Assembly: GCA_026936335.1 (NCBI GenBank)
Contig: JAPMXV010000074.1
Span: forward strand, 124,001-188,000
Length of the DNA stretch: 64,000 nt
Direction: 5' to 3'
Source: Mantamonas sphyraenae
Lineage: Eukaryota > CRuMs > Mantamonadidae
Under the pieces are notes generated by a model. It was not told the origin of the DNA and ran no database searches. It was given only the letters and a program-made list of their open reading frames with translations. Both the position numbers and the translations under genes were made by a program. This document shows, in pieces, positions 8,148 through 18,907 of the stretch (positions within the stretch are counted from its first letter, which is position 1; each line of letters begins with the position of its first letter).

Positions 8148-11100
8148 TCATTGGTTGAAGCGTGCGACGTCTGCAGGACTCCTTGCCGCTTCAAAGGCAT
8201 CGACCTTTCCCTGTAGCTCGGAATAGACCTTGTCCATGCCCTGGGCATCCTGCAAGGCGGAACGCAGCTTGCTCTTGGCGGTGCGTCGTTTGCCAGTGAC
8301 ATCCAAGACACCCGGGTAGGCCACCTGAGTGGCATCCAGCTGCACACTCGCCGTCGCCTCGTCCTTGTCCATCATGGCACGCACCTCGTCACGCACCTCC
8401 TCCTCTGTGAAGCCCTTCCTCCATGGCAGGGTATCCAGTGACAGCTCCTTGCTCAGCTGCTTCACCAGTCCACACCGCTCCACATACTCCTCCAGCTTCT
8501 TGGCGTACTTTTCACGCACAAACGGCTCGTAGTGTGGGTTGTGTGCCTTGAGGTTCAGGGCAATGAACTTCAGGGCGCTCTCCTCCACGTCTAGGAATGG
8601 ATACTTGGGACGCAGTCGTCCCACGTCGGTCAGTGCGTTGATCACGGCGTTGGCCACCGCCTGCTCCAGATACCCAAGCGTGGGCATCGACTCCAACGAC
8701 ACCGTGCGCTTGGCCAGCGGCGGCAGTTTTGCAGGCAGTGTGGCATGCGTGTACTCCCATGGGTAGCGCACAAACGCCTCCATGTTGTCCTCAGAGGCAA
8801 ACACGTAGTAGCGACCCGCGTACTCCACCATCCGTTCCCGGGAACCGTGCACAAAATGAGCAAACTCATCCTCCTCCTCCTCCTCCTCCTTCTCCTCCTC
8901 CTTCCCGTTCTCCTTCTTCTCCTTCTGCAGGAACGCCACCACATCAAAGCCCTTGAGATGCACCTTGGCGTGTGCCTGCTCGCCCGCATCGTCGACACGA
9001 CGCGGCAGCGTGGCGGGCAAATCGGCCTCTGCGTAGCGTGCAGGGTCGTCCAGGAAGGCTTGGAGGGCGTCTGCGTCGCTCATGCGATAGAACATGCCCT
9101 GGTACTCGGCCACATGGACGTCTTGGCCATCGGCAGGCACGGTGGCCTCGATCAGACCACGGCCCTGCACATAGGCCACCGGACACCAGGGAGCAAAGGC
9201 ACACATGCGTGCCTGCACACTGAAGCGATTGATGCCCACCTTGTGCACGGCACTGGCACCCCCGTCGGCCGCGGCCTGTTCGCGTGCCTGGCGTCGTTGG
9301 ACGTTGGCTCGCACCAGGCCCACGGCATGGGAGGCCAAGAACCACTTGCTACGCGTGGCGTCCAGACGGTACACGTTGTCTTCGGTGGTGTCGTAGTGGC
9401 TGGCCACACTGGGCAGGTGTTCCAACGCCAAGTCCAACTCCTCCTGAAACAGATGGGCGTGCGTGCGGATGGGCACCGCACGGTTGGCCTTGACTTGCGC
9501 ACGCTGTTTGGCCACGCGTGCCTCGTACACGGCCTGTTCGGCACCCTTGGGATACTGCAGCAACAGCACCTGGTGCAAGGCCACCCTGTGTTGGCTCTGC
9601 ATGCGTTGCACGTCGTCAAACGAGCCCGGAATGCCGTCCAGCACAAAGCCCACACGTCGCACGTCTGCCATCTCCAGGATGAAGGGCAGGGCATCCATGA
9701 GCAGGGCCGACGTCACCGCACGGCCCTGGCCGAGGGCACGTTGGATGGCCTCGGCCACAGCGTGTGTCTGACCCATCATGCGACGCACCACCGTGTGCCA
9801 GGACACATACACCGCACCCAACTGGCTGGCCAGTCGTTTGGCCAGGGTGGTGCGTCCGCTGCGCGGGGGACCCAGCACAGCCACGCGTGGGGTGATGAGA
9901 GGGGGCAACGAGGCGTGGGCCACGTAGCGGATGGGATTGCGCAGAAAGAGACGCATGTTGGTGCGTGTGGACAGGTAGTAGACGTGGTGTCGATAGCGCA
10001 CCATGAAACGGGAGCTGCAGGAGTAGGCACGCAGATCGTGGGCCAGCAGCACGGGGCAGTATTGGCTCAGTTTGCTGACACTCCACAGGCCACGTGCCAT
10101 CATGGATTGGGCCTCGTCTTCGTACACGCGCACGGGCGAGGCAAACAGACTGTCACGCTCTTCCACCACGGGGGCCAGGGCTGTGCGCAACACATACGCC
10201 ATGTTTTCCATGCGCGTGTTGCCATCCACAACCACCACACGCACACGCATCTCCTCCCAGTACGCGGTGGCCTCGTCCAGGATGGCCATGGCCTCTTCGT
10301 TCCTGGCTGCAATTTCGTCCTTGCGCACCTCCAGCGCCTCCTCCATCAGGTCGTCCTGCAACGCCGCCAACTCGTCGTCGTCCAGGTCTTCGTTGCCCGC
10401 ACGCGGCACCGTGGGCAGTGCCACGTCGTTTTCGTTGTACAGTCGCTTCAGGGCAGTGTCCTCGTCCAGCACCAGGTGCAACACACGGTCCGGCCACATG
10501 CTGTACTCGGGCGTTTCCACAAGCAGTTGCAACGCAGGCACCGGCAGCGGACGGCCGTACAGCAGCCACCCACGGCCCTTGGCCTGTTCCTCTGCAAGCC
10601 TGCGATGCACCAGCAACGCAAGCAGCTCCGGTTGTTCGTACACACGCGCCAGCTGCTCCTCTTCGCTCACTGTCAGGATATCCTTGGGATTTCGAGCATA
10701 CCCGTCCTCCGCCGTTTCCTCGTAGTCTTCCACGTGCAGCGAGTGCACCACTCGCTCGGGTGCCATTTGCAACACCACCTCCTCCACCCGGATGGCTGTG
10801 AGGCCCAGTTCCGCCGCAAGCCGTCGCGCCTGCGTGTTCTTGCCGCTTCCGGACGGGCCCTGCAACAGCAAACGCAGCGGGGGCTTGGCCAGCGGTCCAT
10901 CCTCTGCAGCCTCCACGTAGTGCAGTGGATGGGCCACAAACTTGGCCCGGTAGGCCTCGCTGGCAAAGACGTACCGTTTGCGATCGTGCACCGCCAGGGT
11001 GCTGGGATCGCCTGCGGCCAGCGCGTTGTGTAGCTTCAACGTGACGGGACAGTACACGCCTGTCTCGCCCCAATCCAGCTGCTCGTCCACGTCCGATTGG

Positions 11101-13897
11101 CCAGCTGCCTCCTCGTCCACACCCTCGTAGAACGGGTTCAACGCACGCAACAGGCGACCCGTCACGTCCTCCTTGTCCCCGTGGCCGTCCACAAGCTGCA
11201 CCGCAACGCCCGCCTCACTCAGCGCCTCCAGCACACCCTCGCTGCTGGCCACGTATCCGTCCACATAGGCGTCCACAGGCGGGGTCACATTGCGAGCGGT
11301 GGCCTCCTTGACCATGCGCACACGCCGTTGCTTCTCCGTCTCCAGGGATCTCTGTGCCTCCTCGTCCACCGCACGCTTGCGCACGTGCATGGCCATGGTG
11401 AGTGGATCCAACACGAGGTCTTCCATGCGTGCCAGGATGCGGTCATCTGCACGCAGACCCACAACCACGTCGGGACGGAACAGCTCCAGCAGACGCGGCA
11501 CGCTCTCCTCGCTCTCGGGGAAGCCTGTGAGCAGGATGCGCTTGTTGCCAGCCAGCACAGTGCGCAGCTTCATGGCCAATGCTTCCATGAGCATGTCTTC
11601 GCTCAGAGCCTGGCCGCGGAACAGCGCGTCCATGGCAGCCGGATGCAGCACGTCGATGTCCTGCGCCACCTGGTGGGCACTGACCACTGTGTATGCCAGC
11701 TCCTTCTGCAGGATCTCGGCCTGTGTGTCCACGCCGGACAAGGGTGCACCCAGGAGCAGCACACGCGACGGCGTGTCCTGCACAAGCACGTCGGGCACGT
11801 CCATCAAGAAGGAACGCGGGCTGTCGATAAAGGCCTTTTGGGCGCTGAGGGTGGCACAGAAGTAGGCGTGGCCACAGTACTCCACGGGGTAGCTACCACG
11901 CACAAGTTGCCTCTTGTTCACCAGCGTCACGGGACAGAATCCCTTGTAGTTGCTCAGCCGCAACGGCACCTCGTACTCCTCCATCACAAACACAAAGATG
12001 GCCTCCACGTCACGCATCGCCGCTGTCTCTGCCTCCACCACCTCGCGTGCACGGTACGTTGGCTTGACAGCCTCTGGCTCCCTGGCGGCTGCTTCGTCCT
12101 CTTCCTCCTCCTCGTTCTCAGCAACGTTGTCCCCTTGTTCCGAGTAGCCGTCCTCCACCTCCTGACCATCCGTGACGACATCGTTGTCGCTTTGTGCGTG
12201 TTCGTCGTCCGTCTCGTGGTCCGTTTCGTGTTGTTCCTCGTTCTCCTCGCCCTCGTCCTGTTGTTCCTCATCGCCTGTCTCCTCGCCACCCACATTCTCC
12301 TCTTTGTCTGACTCTGCCTCCAATGTCTCCTCTTGCTTTGCGTCTCCCTCTTGACCCTCCTCCGTGGCAATGTCCGATTGCTCCTCCCCATCGTCTCCCT
12401 CCTCCTTCTCCTCGGTCTCCTCGGTCTCCTCGTTCTCTTCGTTCTCTTCCCTGTCCTCCTCCTGCTCCTCCTCCTCTTCGGGTTCATGCACCTCCTCCAC
12501 CTGGAAGTAGTCCACCAGGATGTCCAGGTCTTCCGGGAGCGGGATTGCGCGTGCACGTTGTACGGCCTGTACGCCGTCCAGCTGCACCAGCAACGAAGCA
12601 AGCATGCTCTCCTTGTCCATGACCCCCTGCACGTACACGTCGCGCATGGCGTGGAATGTGTTGAGCTTCTCCACCAGCGTCGCCGCCGCTGCGTTGGTCA
12701 CCGTGCTCGTGGGTGCCACCTTGACCAGTCGCTTGCGCAGTGTCTCAAACTCCTCTGGTCCCAGGTCCATCAGAGGCGAGTGGATGTACTCGGACAGGTC
12801 GCCCACAAAGTCATCCATGTTTTCCTGACTGAATGCCACGTCCAACTCCACTTCCGGTGCCTGCGCCGTCTCTTCCTCCTCCCCCTCCCCCACGCCTTGC
12901 TGTCCCTCTGCATACCCGTCTGCGCCCATCAAACTGTCCTGTGACGTGCGTCGCTGTCGTTTCTGTGTCCATGGGCCTGTGATGCGCCCTTCCTCGTCCA
13001 TTCCGGGCTCTTCCAACTCGCCCAGCTCCACCTTGCGTTCGTAGTCTGCTTTTTGACCCACCTCCACTGTGCGTCACCAGGGGGGCCGGGGGGGGGGAGG
13101 TGGCGTGTTAGTTCTCCACATGCCCTGCGTGCATTGTTGCTCTCTACCTGCGTATGTGGGATGTGTGGGATGGCCCTCTCTCTCCCCAAAACGTACAGTC
13201 TGTGTAGTGAGCCAGATCGACCGGGTCGACCCACGTCGATTCACGCTGCTGCTCTGCGTTCAGCACGTGCACCACAAACGTAGGTGGGTTGCTCCAATGC
13301 AACACCGTCTCTGCCTGCACCTTGCTGCATGGAAACTCGGACAGCACATAGCCTGTGTTCCCCCGTGTGCGCGTGTGCGTTTGCTGCGTCAGCCTTGGCC
13401 CGATGCAACGGTACAAAAATCGCGCCTGGCCCCAAGCCAGCACAAAAACCGCCATTGGCGAATGGACAACCGGATGGACAGGCATGGCATGGTCTGGTGG
13501 GTGTGTGTCTCCATGTGCACGTCCATGTGCACGTGTGCATGTGGGGACTGTGCCCATTGGGGGGGGGTGTGGCACACGGAAACGGGGGCCGCTTTCACTC
13601 ACCTGTGGAAAGCAAGCGCGGGTGTTTGCCGGCTTCATACAGCATGTCTGCGACATTGTCTTCGGTGACAACGCCACCGGCGTACAGGACATCCCTGCAG
13701 TGTGCGCTGACCTCTGTGTCCATGTCCAGGAGGAACTCAAAGGTGACTTCTGTGACGCCGAAGCGGTCGACCAGCAAGCCGACGAGGGGCTTGTTGGTCA
13801 CCACAGAACCACCCTCGATTAGGAACGAGGGTGGATTGAGACCACACTTGCGTCGCTGCTCCACCAAAAAGTTGTGATGGTCGGTGGATTTGAGCAT
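8148..13897 (-). CDS. AK9: AK9-like multidomain nucleoside monophosphate kinase
   Basis: Three exons: 13897..13603, 13352..13197 and 13066..8148; introns 250 and 130 bp, phase 1 at both; donors CAG|GTGAGT and GACT|GTACGT, acceptors AACACAG and CGCACAG. The product is 1,789 residues. Four nucleotide-kinase-like units: (1) residues 20-150, P-loop lost, but GYVLSEFPCSKVQAE matches the adenylate-kinase GFPRT region; (2) about 580, GAPLSGVDT, degenerate; (3) about 885, GPSGSGKNT, the most intact; (4) about 1215, GPPRSGRTT, with Lys replaced by Arg. Between them sit five YHS-like modules, four containing a Cys-Pro-Val (about 524, 819, 1152, 1442) and one at about 1556 without it. An acidic tract fills about 346-479. 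Human AK9 has the same alternation and is linked to cilia and nucleotide homeostasis. Confidence 0.85.
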
Positions 13898-14021
13898 TCG
13901 TCGAGACACAAGCGAGTGCGGGTTTTCCTTTGTTTGGTTCGGCCCGGGGGGGAAAGGCAAAACGCGATGGTGCAGTGCAATGAAAGGAGGCGGTGAAAAG
14001 CACATTATCATTTCGAAAATG

Positions 14022-14041
14022 TCATCATCATCATCATCATC
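14022..14041 (+). repeat. ATC trinucleotide run
   Basis: A short (ATC)n tract in the gap between the AK9-like start (13897) and the stop codon of the next gene (14040). Confidence 0.7.
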
Positions 14042-15673
14042 AGAGCATGAGGATGGACGAGGCGATGGTGCTGACCACAGCGACCAGGGCGACAGCCATC
14101 TTGAGACCCGGAGCGGCGGCATCCCACATGATGTCGTAGGTGACATCGTTCTTGGCGAGGGCGCGGAACCAGTACTTGTTCACGGGGGTCCAGTGCGACA
14201 CAATGCCATACACGTAGGGCGGGTCGTTGTTGAAGCGATCCACGGCGTTCTGCTTGCCGCGTGCATCCACACCCAGGTAGTCGCAGGCACCCACGTGGTT
14301 GTACACGGCGGCGGCCGGGCAGTTGAGCGAGGTGGCGGAACGGGCGCCGGGCAGCGTGTTGTTGCGCACGTACAGTCCCTTGAGGGGCAGGTTGGTGGCA
14401 CTGTAGGCCGAGTTGGCCTTGATGGGCATCGTCATGTTGAATGCAGAGTCCTTCACCGTGTTGTCGTAGTAGTAGAACTTGGACTGGTCGGTCTTGAGCA
14501 TGATGTTCGACAGAGTCATCTTGCCCTTGGTCAGCAGAGCGTTCTCTGTGAGGAGGGAGGGAGGGAGGGAGGGAGGGAGGGAGGGAGTGGGTGACATCCG
14601 GCGGGGGATTGGGTGGTGTGTGTTAGCGGCATGAGAAGAGGGGAGAACGGGGGGGGGGAAAGGGTGGGGAGAGGAGGTGTGGCAAGAAGCATAAGCGTAC
14701 CCTGGTTCACTGTGTACTTGACATCGCCGTTGGAGACCGGGCGGAAGTGCACCACATACTGTCCGGTGCTGGGCCTGGCGTCCGCAGCGGTGTGGATGAG
14801 GTAGTAGGTGACACCACCGACACCCGAGGTGGGGGTGGTGGCAAATGCAGCGCCGGTCGGGTTGACATCCACCTGCACGGGCACATCAGTGGAGATCTGT
14901 GCGGTCAAACGGCGCCCGAGGTGTCAGCGAACAGGCGATGGTTCCAATTCGGAGGGTGCCAGCAGCAGCCAACCACCAGCCACAGAGAGGGACCCAAGAT
15001 CCAAGATGTGTGCCACACACCCACGCATAGGTACAGCCAACATGCGTAGCATATGCAACACCACATGGCGTGGGGCGGGGGACGTGTGGAAGCAAGGTGG
15101 GCAGGTCCGGGACGCGCGCCGCATGTTCCTCGGACCCGGAAATACCTACCTCGACGTTGTAGTACTGGTCATCCATGGTCACAGTCACCGACGCACTTGT
15201 AGTGGTGGTCAGGCCAGTGGCGGTGTTCGAGATGGAGGTACCACGTGCAGCTGCAGGCGTGAGAACGGGAGAGGAGTGTCAGCGGGAGGGAAAAAGCTCA
15301 GGTTGGGGAACGGCCCAAGGGAGACGATGGCCGACGAGGTGCCTAATCGATTGCCAGACAGGCCACAGCCACCATGGGATCATGGATTCCATACGTGTGT
15401 GCGCACATGCATGTGTACATGCGTGGGATACCGCGTACGTGGCTGTGGCATCCCTGCATGCGTGTGTGGGAGCGACGCAAGCAAGAGGCCGGGCGATTGG
15501 GCTGCGCGAGGCGCGGGTCACCGAGTTTGCGCTCGAAACGGGAAACAAGGGACCCACGCGTGCATCAACGTGGGCATGGGCATCAAGCTTGTGCACACAG
15601 ACACAATGGAATGGCACTGACCAATGGCAGAGACGCAAAGCAGGAGCACAAGCGCAGCAAGGATGATACGCAT
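14040..15673 (-). CDS. secreted, probably GPI-anchored surface protein of unknown function
   Basis: Four exons: 15673..15622, 15250..15150, 14896..14701 and 14545..14040; introns 371, 253 and 155 bp with donors GTCAGT, GTAGGT, GTACGC and CAG acceptors; phases 1, 0 and 1 all fit. The product is 284 residues. It opens with a signal peptide (MRIILAALVLLLCVSAI) and ends with a small-residue site followed by a hydrophobic tail (MAVALVAVVSTIASSILML) with no cytosolic part, the pattern of a GPI-attachment signal. The middle is Thr/Ser/Asn-rich and beta-like with one Cys pair (SLNCPAAAV and GACDYLG). I recognise no family. It is divergent from the PH-domain gene (183 bp between starts). Confidence 0.72.
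14551..14586 (+). repeat. GGGA repeat inside an intron
   Basis: Eight or so GGGA units in the third intron of the minus-strand gene. On the transcribed strand this is a CCCT tract that forms the polypyrimidine tract next to the CACAG acceptor at 14546-14550. Confidence 0.8.
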
Positions 15674-15856
15674 GGTTGGAGAAAGAGTGCCGAGTTTGGT
15701 TGGCGCCGCGGCGGACACACCTTTCCGCCCCTGTTTGCCTGTGATTGGGGCTCGCACACACACACAGACACACACACACATACACACGCATCCAGACACA
15801 TACACACGCAAACACACACATCACTGGCAACATTGCATAAAAAAAAGAATCACGTC
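15674..15856. promoter_or_regulatory. putative bidirectional promoter with CA repeat
   Basis: 183 bases between the start codons of the secreted-protein gene (minus) and the PH-domain gene (plus). It contains an imperfect CA microsatellite (about 15753-15821). No TATA box is seen. Promoter role is inferred only from position. Confidence 0.45.
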
Positions 15857-17737
15857 ATGAGCAGAGGGCGAAGCGACACGGAGCTCAACAACGAGCTGGA
15901 CAAACTGTTGATGACCACGGCCGACTCGTTGTCGGAGAAACGGAACAACCAGAAGATGATCGACTCGATGATGAACATGGAAAGTCCACGGGACCACAGC
16001 ATGAGGGGAAAGAGAAGCGCAGCACGCGACTCGCTGGGCAGCGGCGGCAGCAGCACGAGCAGCAGGAGTGCCAAGGACAAAACCAAGCAGATGAACGATT
16101 TGGACGGCGCACTCAATGCCCTGCTCTCGCAGCTGGACGACATCATCGAGGGCACCACAACCACCATTCCCAGCACAGATATCACCCCGGCTGACTCGTC
16201 CACCGAGCATTCCACGCTCACCTCACCGGGCAGCGAGCCGGAGGACAAAAGCGGTGAGAAGGAGGCGGAGGAGGAGGAAGGGCAGAAAATTGTGCTAGAT
16301 ACCGCTCAGGTCGAATCGACCCAGGAGCACAACCAGGAGGAGGAACACAGTCAGAACGAAGACGAGGGAGGCGATGACGACGATGCGCCTCCTGTGCCTC
16401 CTCCTCGCACCACTGTGACCCCCAGCACGTCGCAGGAGGAGCTGGCAAAGGCTGAGGCGGGGACGACCCAGACAACGGAAGACGAGGAAGAAACGCCGCC
16501 TGTGCCTCCTCCAAGGGCTTCCTCTCGTCCTGTGGACGAGGACATGGATGGCAGTGACGTGGCCACACAATTGGACACTGCACAGCCTATCGCTGATGCA
16601 GAGGCAGGGCGTGGTGCAGGCGGAGGCGGCGGGAAGGGAACGGTGCCTTTGCTGAATCTCTCTCCCCTCGGCCTCGGCGGCAGCGGCATGGACGACATCC
16701 AGAGCATGCCACTCCCTGTTCCACCGCAAGACCAGGGTGCCACCGACGCCGACACCACCAGCAACACCACCACGACTGCCGCTGTGGTGACAGCGGAGGC
16801 AGGGGCAGGGGCAGGGGCTGAGAAGGTGCAGGCGGGATCACCAAAGGTCGTCACCGCACAAACACCCCCGGAACAGGAAGACACGCAGCAGGAATTGAAT
16901 GGAAAGGAGGAAGCAAGTGTGGATGAGGAGGAGGCAGACGGGGAGATGACTGCTCCAACCGCAGCTGCACCCACTCTTTTGTCCACAGGCACGTCAGCAT
17001 CAGCATCAGCATCAACATCAACATCAACATCGCCATCAGCATCAGCGTCGTCGTCGCCTGTGCCATCGCAACCTTCATCACCCACTGCAGAGGCATCGTC
17101 CTCGTCTTCTTCCTCCGCGTCTTCCTCTTCCTCCTCATCGTCATCGTCATCATCGTCATCATCATCAGTCATGCAAGGAGGTGGAAACAAGCTGGACAAG
17201 AGCAAGTTTGCAAACCTGAACATGACCCTGGGGCAGCCGCAGGGGATCCAGAGGTTCAGGCGAAACACGGCGGTGGAGGAGGGACGACCCGACCCGACCA
17301 AGGTTGTGTTTCAGGGCCAGATGAAGAAACAGGGAGGCTCACGGGGAGGCTATCGCAACTGGAAGCGACGCTTCTTTGATCTGCAGGACCAGGAGTTGCG
17401 CTACTTTGACAAGAAGAAGGATTGGGCAAACAACAAAAAGACGCTGGGCAAGCTGACGCTTGTGGGAGCCACCATCAACGAGGGCAAGGAGCACTGTGGC
17501 AAGAAGTTGAGTGTACAGATTATCACCATCGACCGACCCAACCCCTTCTACGTCGTCTGCGACAACCAACGCGACTACGAAGGCTGGCTCGAAGCCCTGC
17601 GCAACGCAGCCTTTCGCGAAGTCAAGATACTCAGCAGCGCCACAGGCAAGCGAGGACGACCCAAGAAGCGAGCACCTGCACGACGTGGACGCAATGCCCT
17701 CAATGCAGCCAAGGCAGTGGCCAAGGAGGATGAATGA
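15857..17737 (+). CDS. PH-domain scaffold protein with LD-like and polyproline motifs
   Basis: 626 residues from the ATG at 15857; the frame is open further upstream, but that part overlaps the neighbour's exon and is not protein-like. Residues about 5-20 and 78-97 hold amphipathic leucine motifs (NNELDKLLMTTADSL and DLDGALNALLSQLDDI) that resemble paxillin-type LD motifs. Two PPVPPPR segments (about 178 and 215) fit SH3 ligands. A long acidic/Ser-rich region with polyserine runs follows. A pleckstrin-homology domain occupies about 484-592 (VFQGQMKKQGGSRGGYRNWKR to GWLEALRNAAF, with the conserved Trp). The C-terminus is strongly basic (GKRGRPKKRAPARRGR). A membrane-recruited adaptor is inferred. 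Confidence 0.8.
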   Translation: MSRGRSDTELNNELDKLLMTTADSLSEKRNNQKMIDSMMNMESPRDHSMRGKRSAARDSLGSGGSSTSSRSAKDKTKQMNDLDGALNALLSQLDDIIEGTTTTIPSTDITPADSSTEHSTLTSPGSEPEDKSGEKEAEEEEGQKIVLDTAQVESTQEHNQEEEHSQNEDEGGDDDDAPPVPPPRTTVTPSTSQEELAKAEAGTTQTTEDEEETPPVPPPRASSRPVDEDMDGSDVATQLDTAQPIADAEAGRGAGGGGGKGTVPLLNLSPLGLGGSGMDDIQSMPLPVPPQDQGATDADTTSNTTTTAAVVTAEAGAGAGAEKVQAGSPKVVTAQTPPEQEDTQQELNGKEEASVDEEEADGEMTAPTAAAPTLLSTGTSASASASTSTSTSPSASASSSPVPSQPSSPTAEASSSSSSSASSSSSSSSSSSSSSSSVMQGGGNKLDKSKFANLNMTLGQPQGIQRFRRNTAVEEGRPDPTKVVFQGQMKKQGGSRGGYRNWKRRFFDLQDQELRYFDKKKDWANNKKTLGKLTLVGATINEGKEHCGKKLSVQIITIDRPNPFYVVCDNQRDYEGWLEALRNAAFREVKILSSATGKRGRPKKRAPARRGRNALNAAKAVAKEDE

Positions 17738-17780
17738 AGAATGAAGGATGGGCAACCCCTTGCGCGTGTCTCCATTGGGG

Positions 17781-18854
17781 TCACTCATCGGAATCGGTGA
17801 CCATGTCCAGATGCAATTGTGAAAAGTCGTCCTCAATGTGCCACTGTTGGATGCTGTTGGCAAAGGAGGCGGTGTAGAAGTGGCCAGCATGGTCTGGAGC
17901 ACGTGAGATGCTTGTGACGCCTCCATAGGCCGAGGGAAGGGTATACTCGGCCATGAGAGAGCCATTGTCCTCATTCCAGGCCTTGACGGAACCATCCTTG
18001 GCGCCACTGAGCACCACACGCTCGCCATGCTCGTTGAGAAGGAAACAGCAGGCCTGGGCAGCCTGGCTGTGACCCTCCATTTCCAACAACTCCTTCTGAG
18101 TGCGCAAATCAAACAGTTTCACCTCACAGCCAGCGCCATCAAAGCCATTGTGTGCAGTGCACAGGGTGAAGCCGTCGGAGGCGACGTCGAGGCAGCGCAC
18201 AATGTTGCCACCGCTGCGAAACTTCATGGCCTCCTGTTGGGAGCGAAGGTCCCACACACGCAGGTTGAGGTCTTCACTGCTCTGTGCCACCTGCTGTTCA
18301 TCATACATACACACCCAAGTGACCAGGTTGCGGAGGATGGATTGACTCCACAACTCCAGACCCGACTCCACGTCCCACAACCGCACACTGTTGTCACGGC
18401 TTCCACTGACCATGCGATCGCCTGCCGTGTTGCAATCCAATGATGCCACTCCCAGTTCGTGTCCTGTGAACATCTGTGCCGGTTGTGGTGCTTGGGTGTT
18501 GTTGCTGCTGTTGCTGCTGTTGCCACCCACGCGCCAAAACGCACACTGATGGTCCCTGGAGCCTGTGAAGAAGCCACTGCTGTCCGCCATGGCGGCTATA
18601 CTGCTCACACTGTTGCTGTGTGCCTTGTAGGACGAGTCCACCTTGCCCTCCACCCAGTCAAACAGCTGCACGGCGCTGTCCTCCCCTCCGCTCACCGTGC
18701 GGCCGTCGTTCAGCCCGCTCACCGCAAACACAGGCTCCGTATGTACAGACGGGAGCACTGTGTATGACAACCCTGCCCCCGGGGAAGATGACGATGATGA
18801 CGTCTCACCCCCCGTGGTGTATACATGGGTGCGACGTGAGCAGAGATTGCCCAT
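17781..18854 (-). CDS. WDR31: WD-repeat protein, WDR31 orthologue
   Basis: 357 residues from the ATG at 18854. The start is supported by an N-myristoylation/palmitoylation signal (MGNLCSRR). About six to seven WD40 blades follow (GGEDSAVQLFDW, TGSRDHQCAFW, SGSRDNSVRLWDV, SSEDLNLRVWDL, SGAKDGSVKAWN). The segment HNGFDGAGCEVKLFDLR matches the WDR31 signature in which one blade contains an NGF-GxGCE element. WDR31 acts at cilia with GTPase regulators in animals, so a flagellar-base role is likely. Convergent with the PH gene (43 bp between stops) and only 53 bp from the divergent TBC gene. Confidence 0.85.
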   Translation of the reverse strand: MGNLCSRRTHVYTTGGETSSSSSSPGAGLSYTVLPSVHTEPVFAVSGLNDGRTVSGGEDSAVQLFDWVEGKVDSSYKAHSNSVSSIAAMADSSGFFTGSRDHQCAFWRVGGNSSNSSNNTQAPQPAQMFTGHELGVASLDCNTAGDRMVSGSRDNSVRLWDVESGLELWSQSILRNLVTWVCMYDEQQVAQSSEDLNLRVWDLRSQQEAMKFRSGGNIVRCLDVASDGFTLCTAHNGFDGAGCEVKLFDLRTQKELLEMEGHSQAAQACCFLLNEHGERVVLSGAKDGSVKAWNEDNGSLMAEYTLPSAYGGVTSISRAPDHAGHFYTASFANSIQQWHIEDDFSQLHLDMVTDSDE

Positions 18855-18907
18855 AGTGGGGGTGTGAGTGTGCGAGAGATGGGTTTGGTGGCACGGCGTC
18901 GCCAGCC
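18855..18907. promoter_or_regulatory. very short bidirectional promoter
   Basis: Fifty-three bases separate the start codons of WDR31 (minus) and the TBC1D20-like gene (plus), or 89 if the latter starts at 18944. Both 5' UTRs and any core promoter must fit here or overlap coding sequence. Confidence 0.45.

Noticed and set aside
8083-8200. Fusion of the AK9-like and CNB genes into one product
   Set aside because: The AK9-like frame has a clear TGA at 8148 and the CNB frame begins after it; no splice signals join them.
8745-11033. 762-codon frame antisense to the AK9-like gene
   Set aside because: Shadow of the kinase-coding frame, His-rich and featureless.
15750-15825. CA repeat as a possible telomere or centromere element
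   Set aside because: An ordinary imperfect microsatellite between divergent genes; similar GT tracts occur at 28.2, 33.8 and 39.6 kb.
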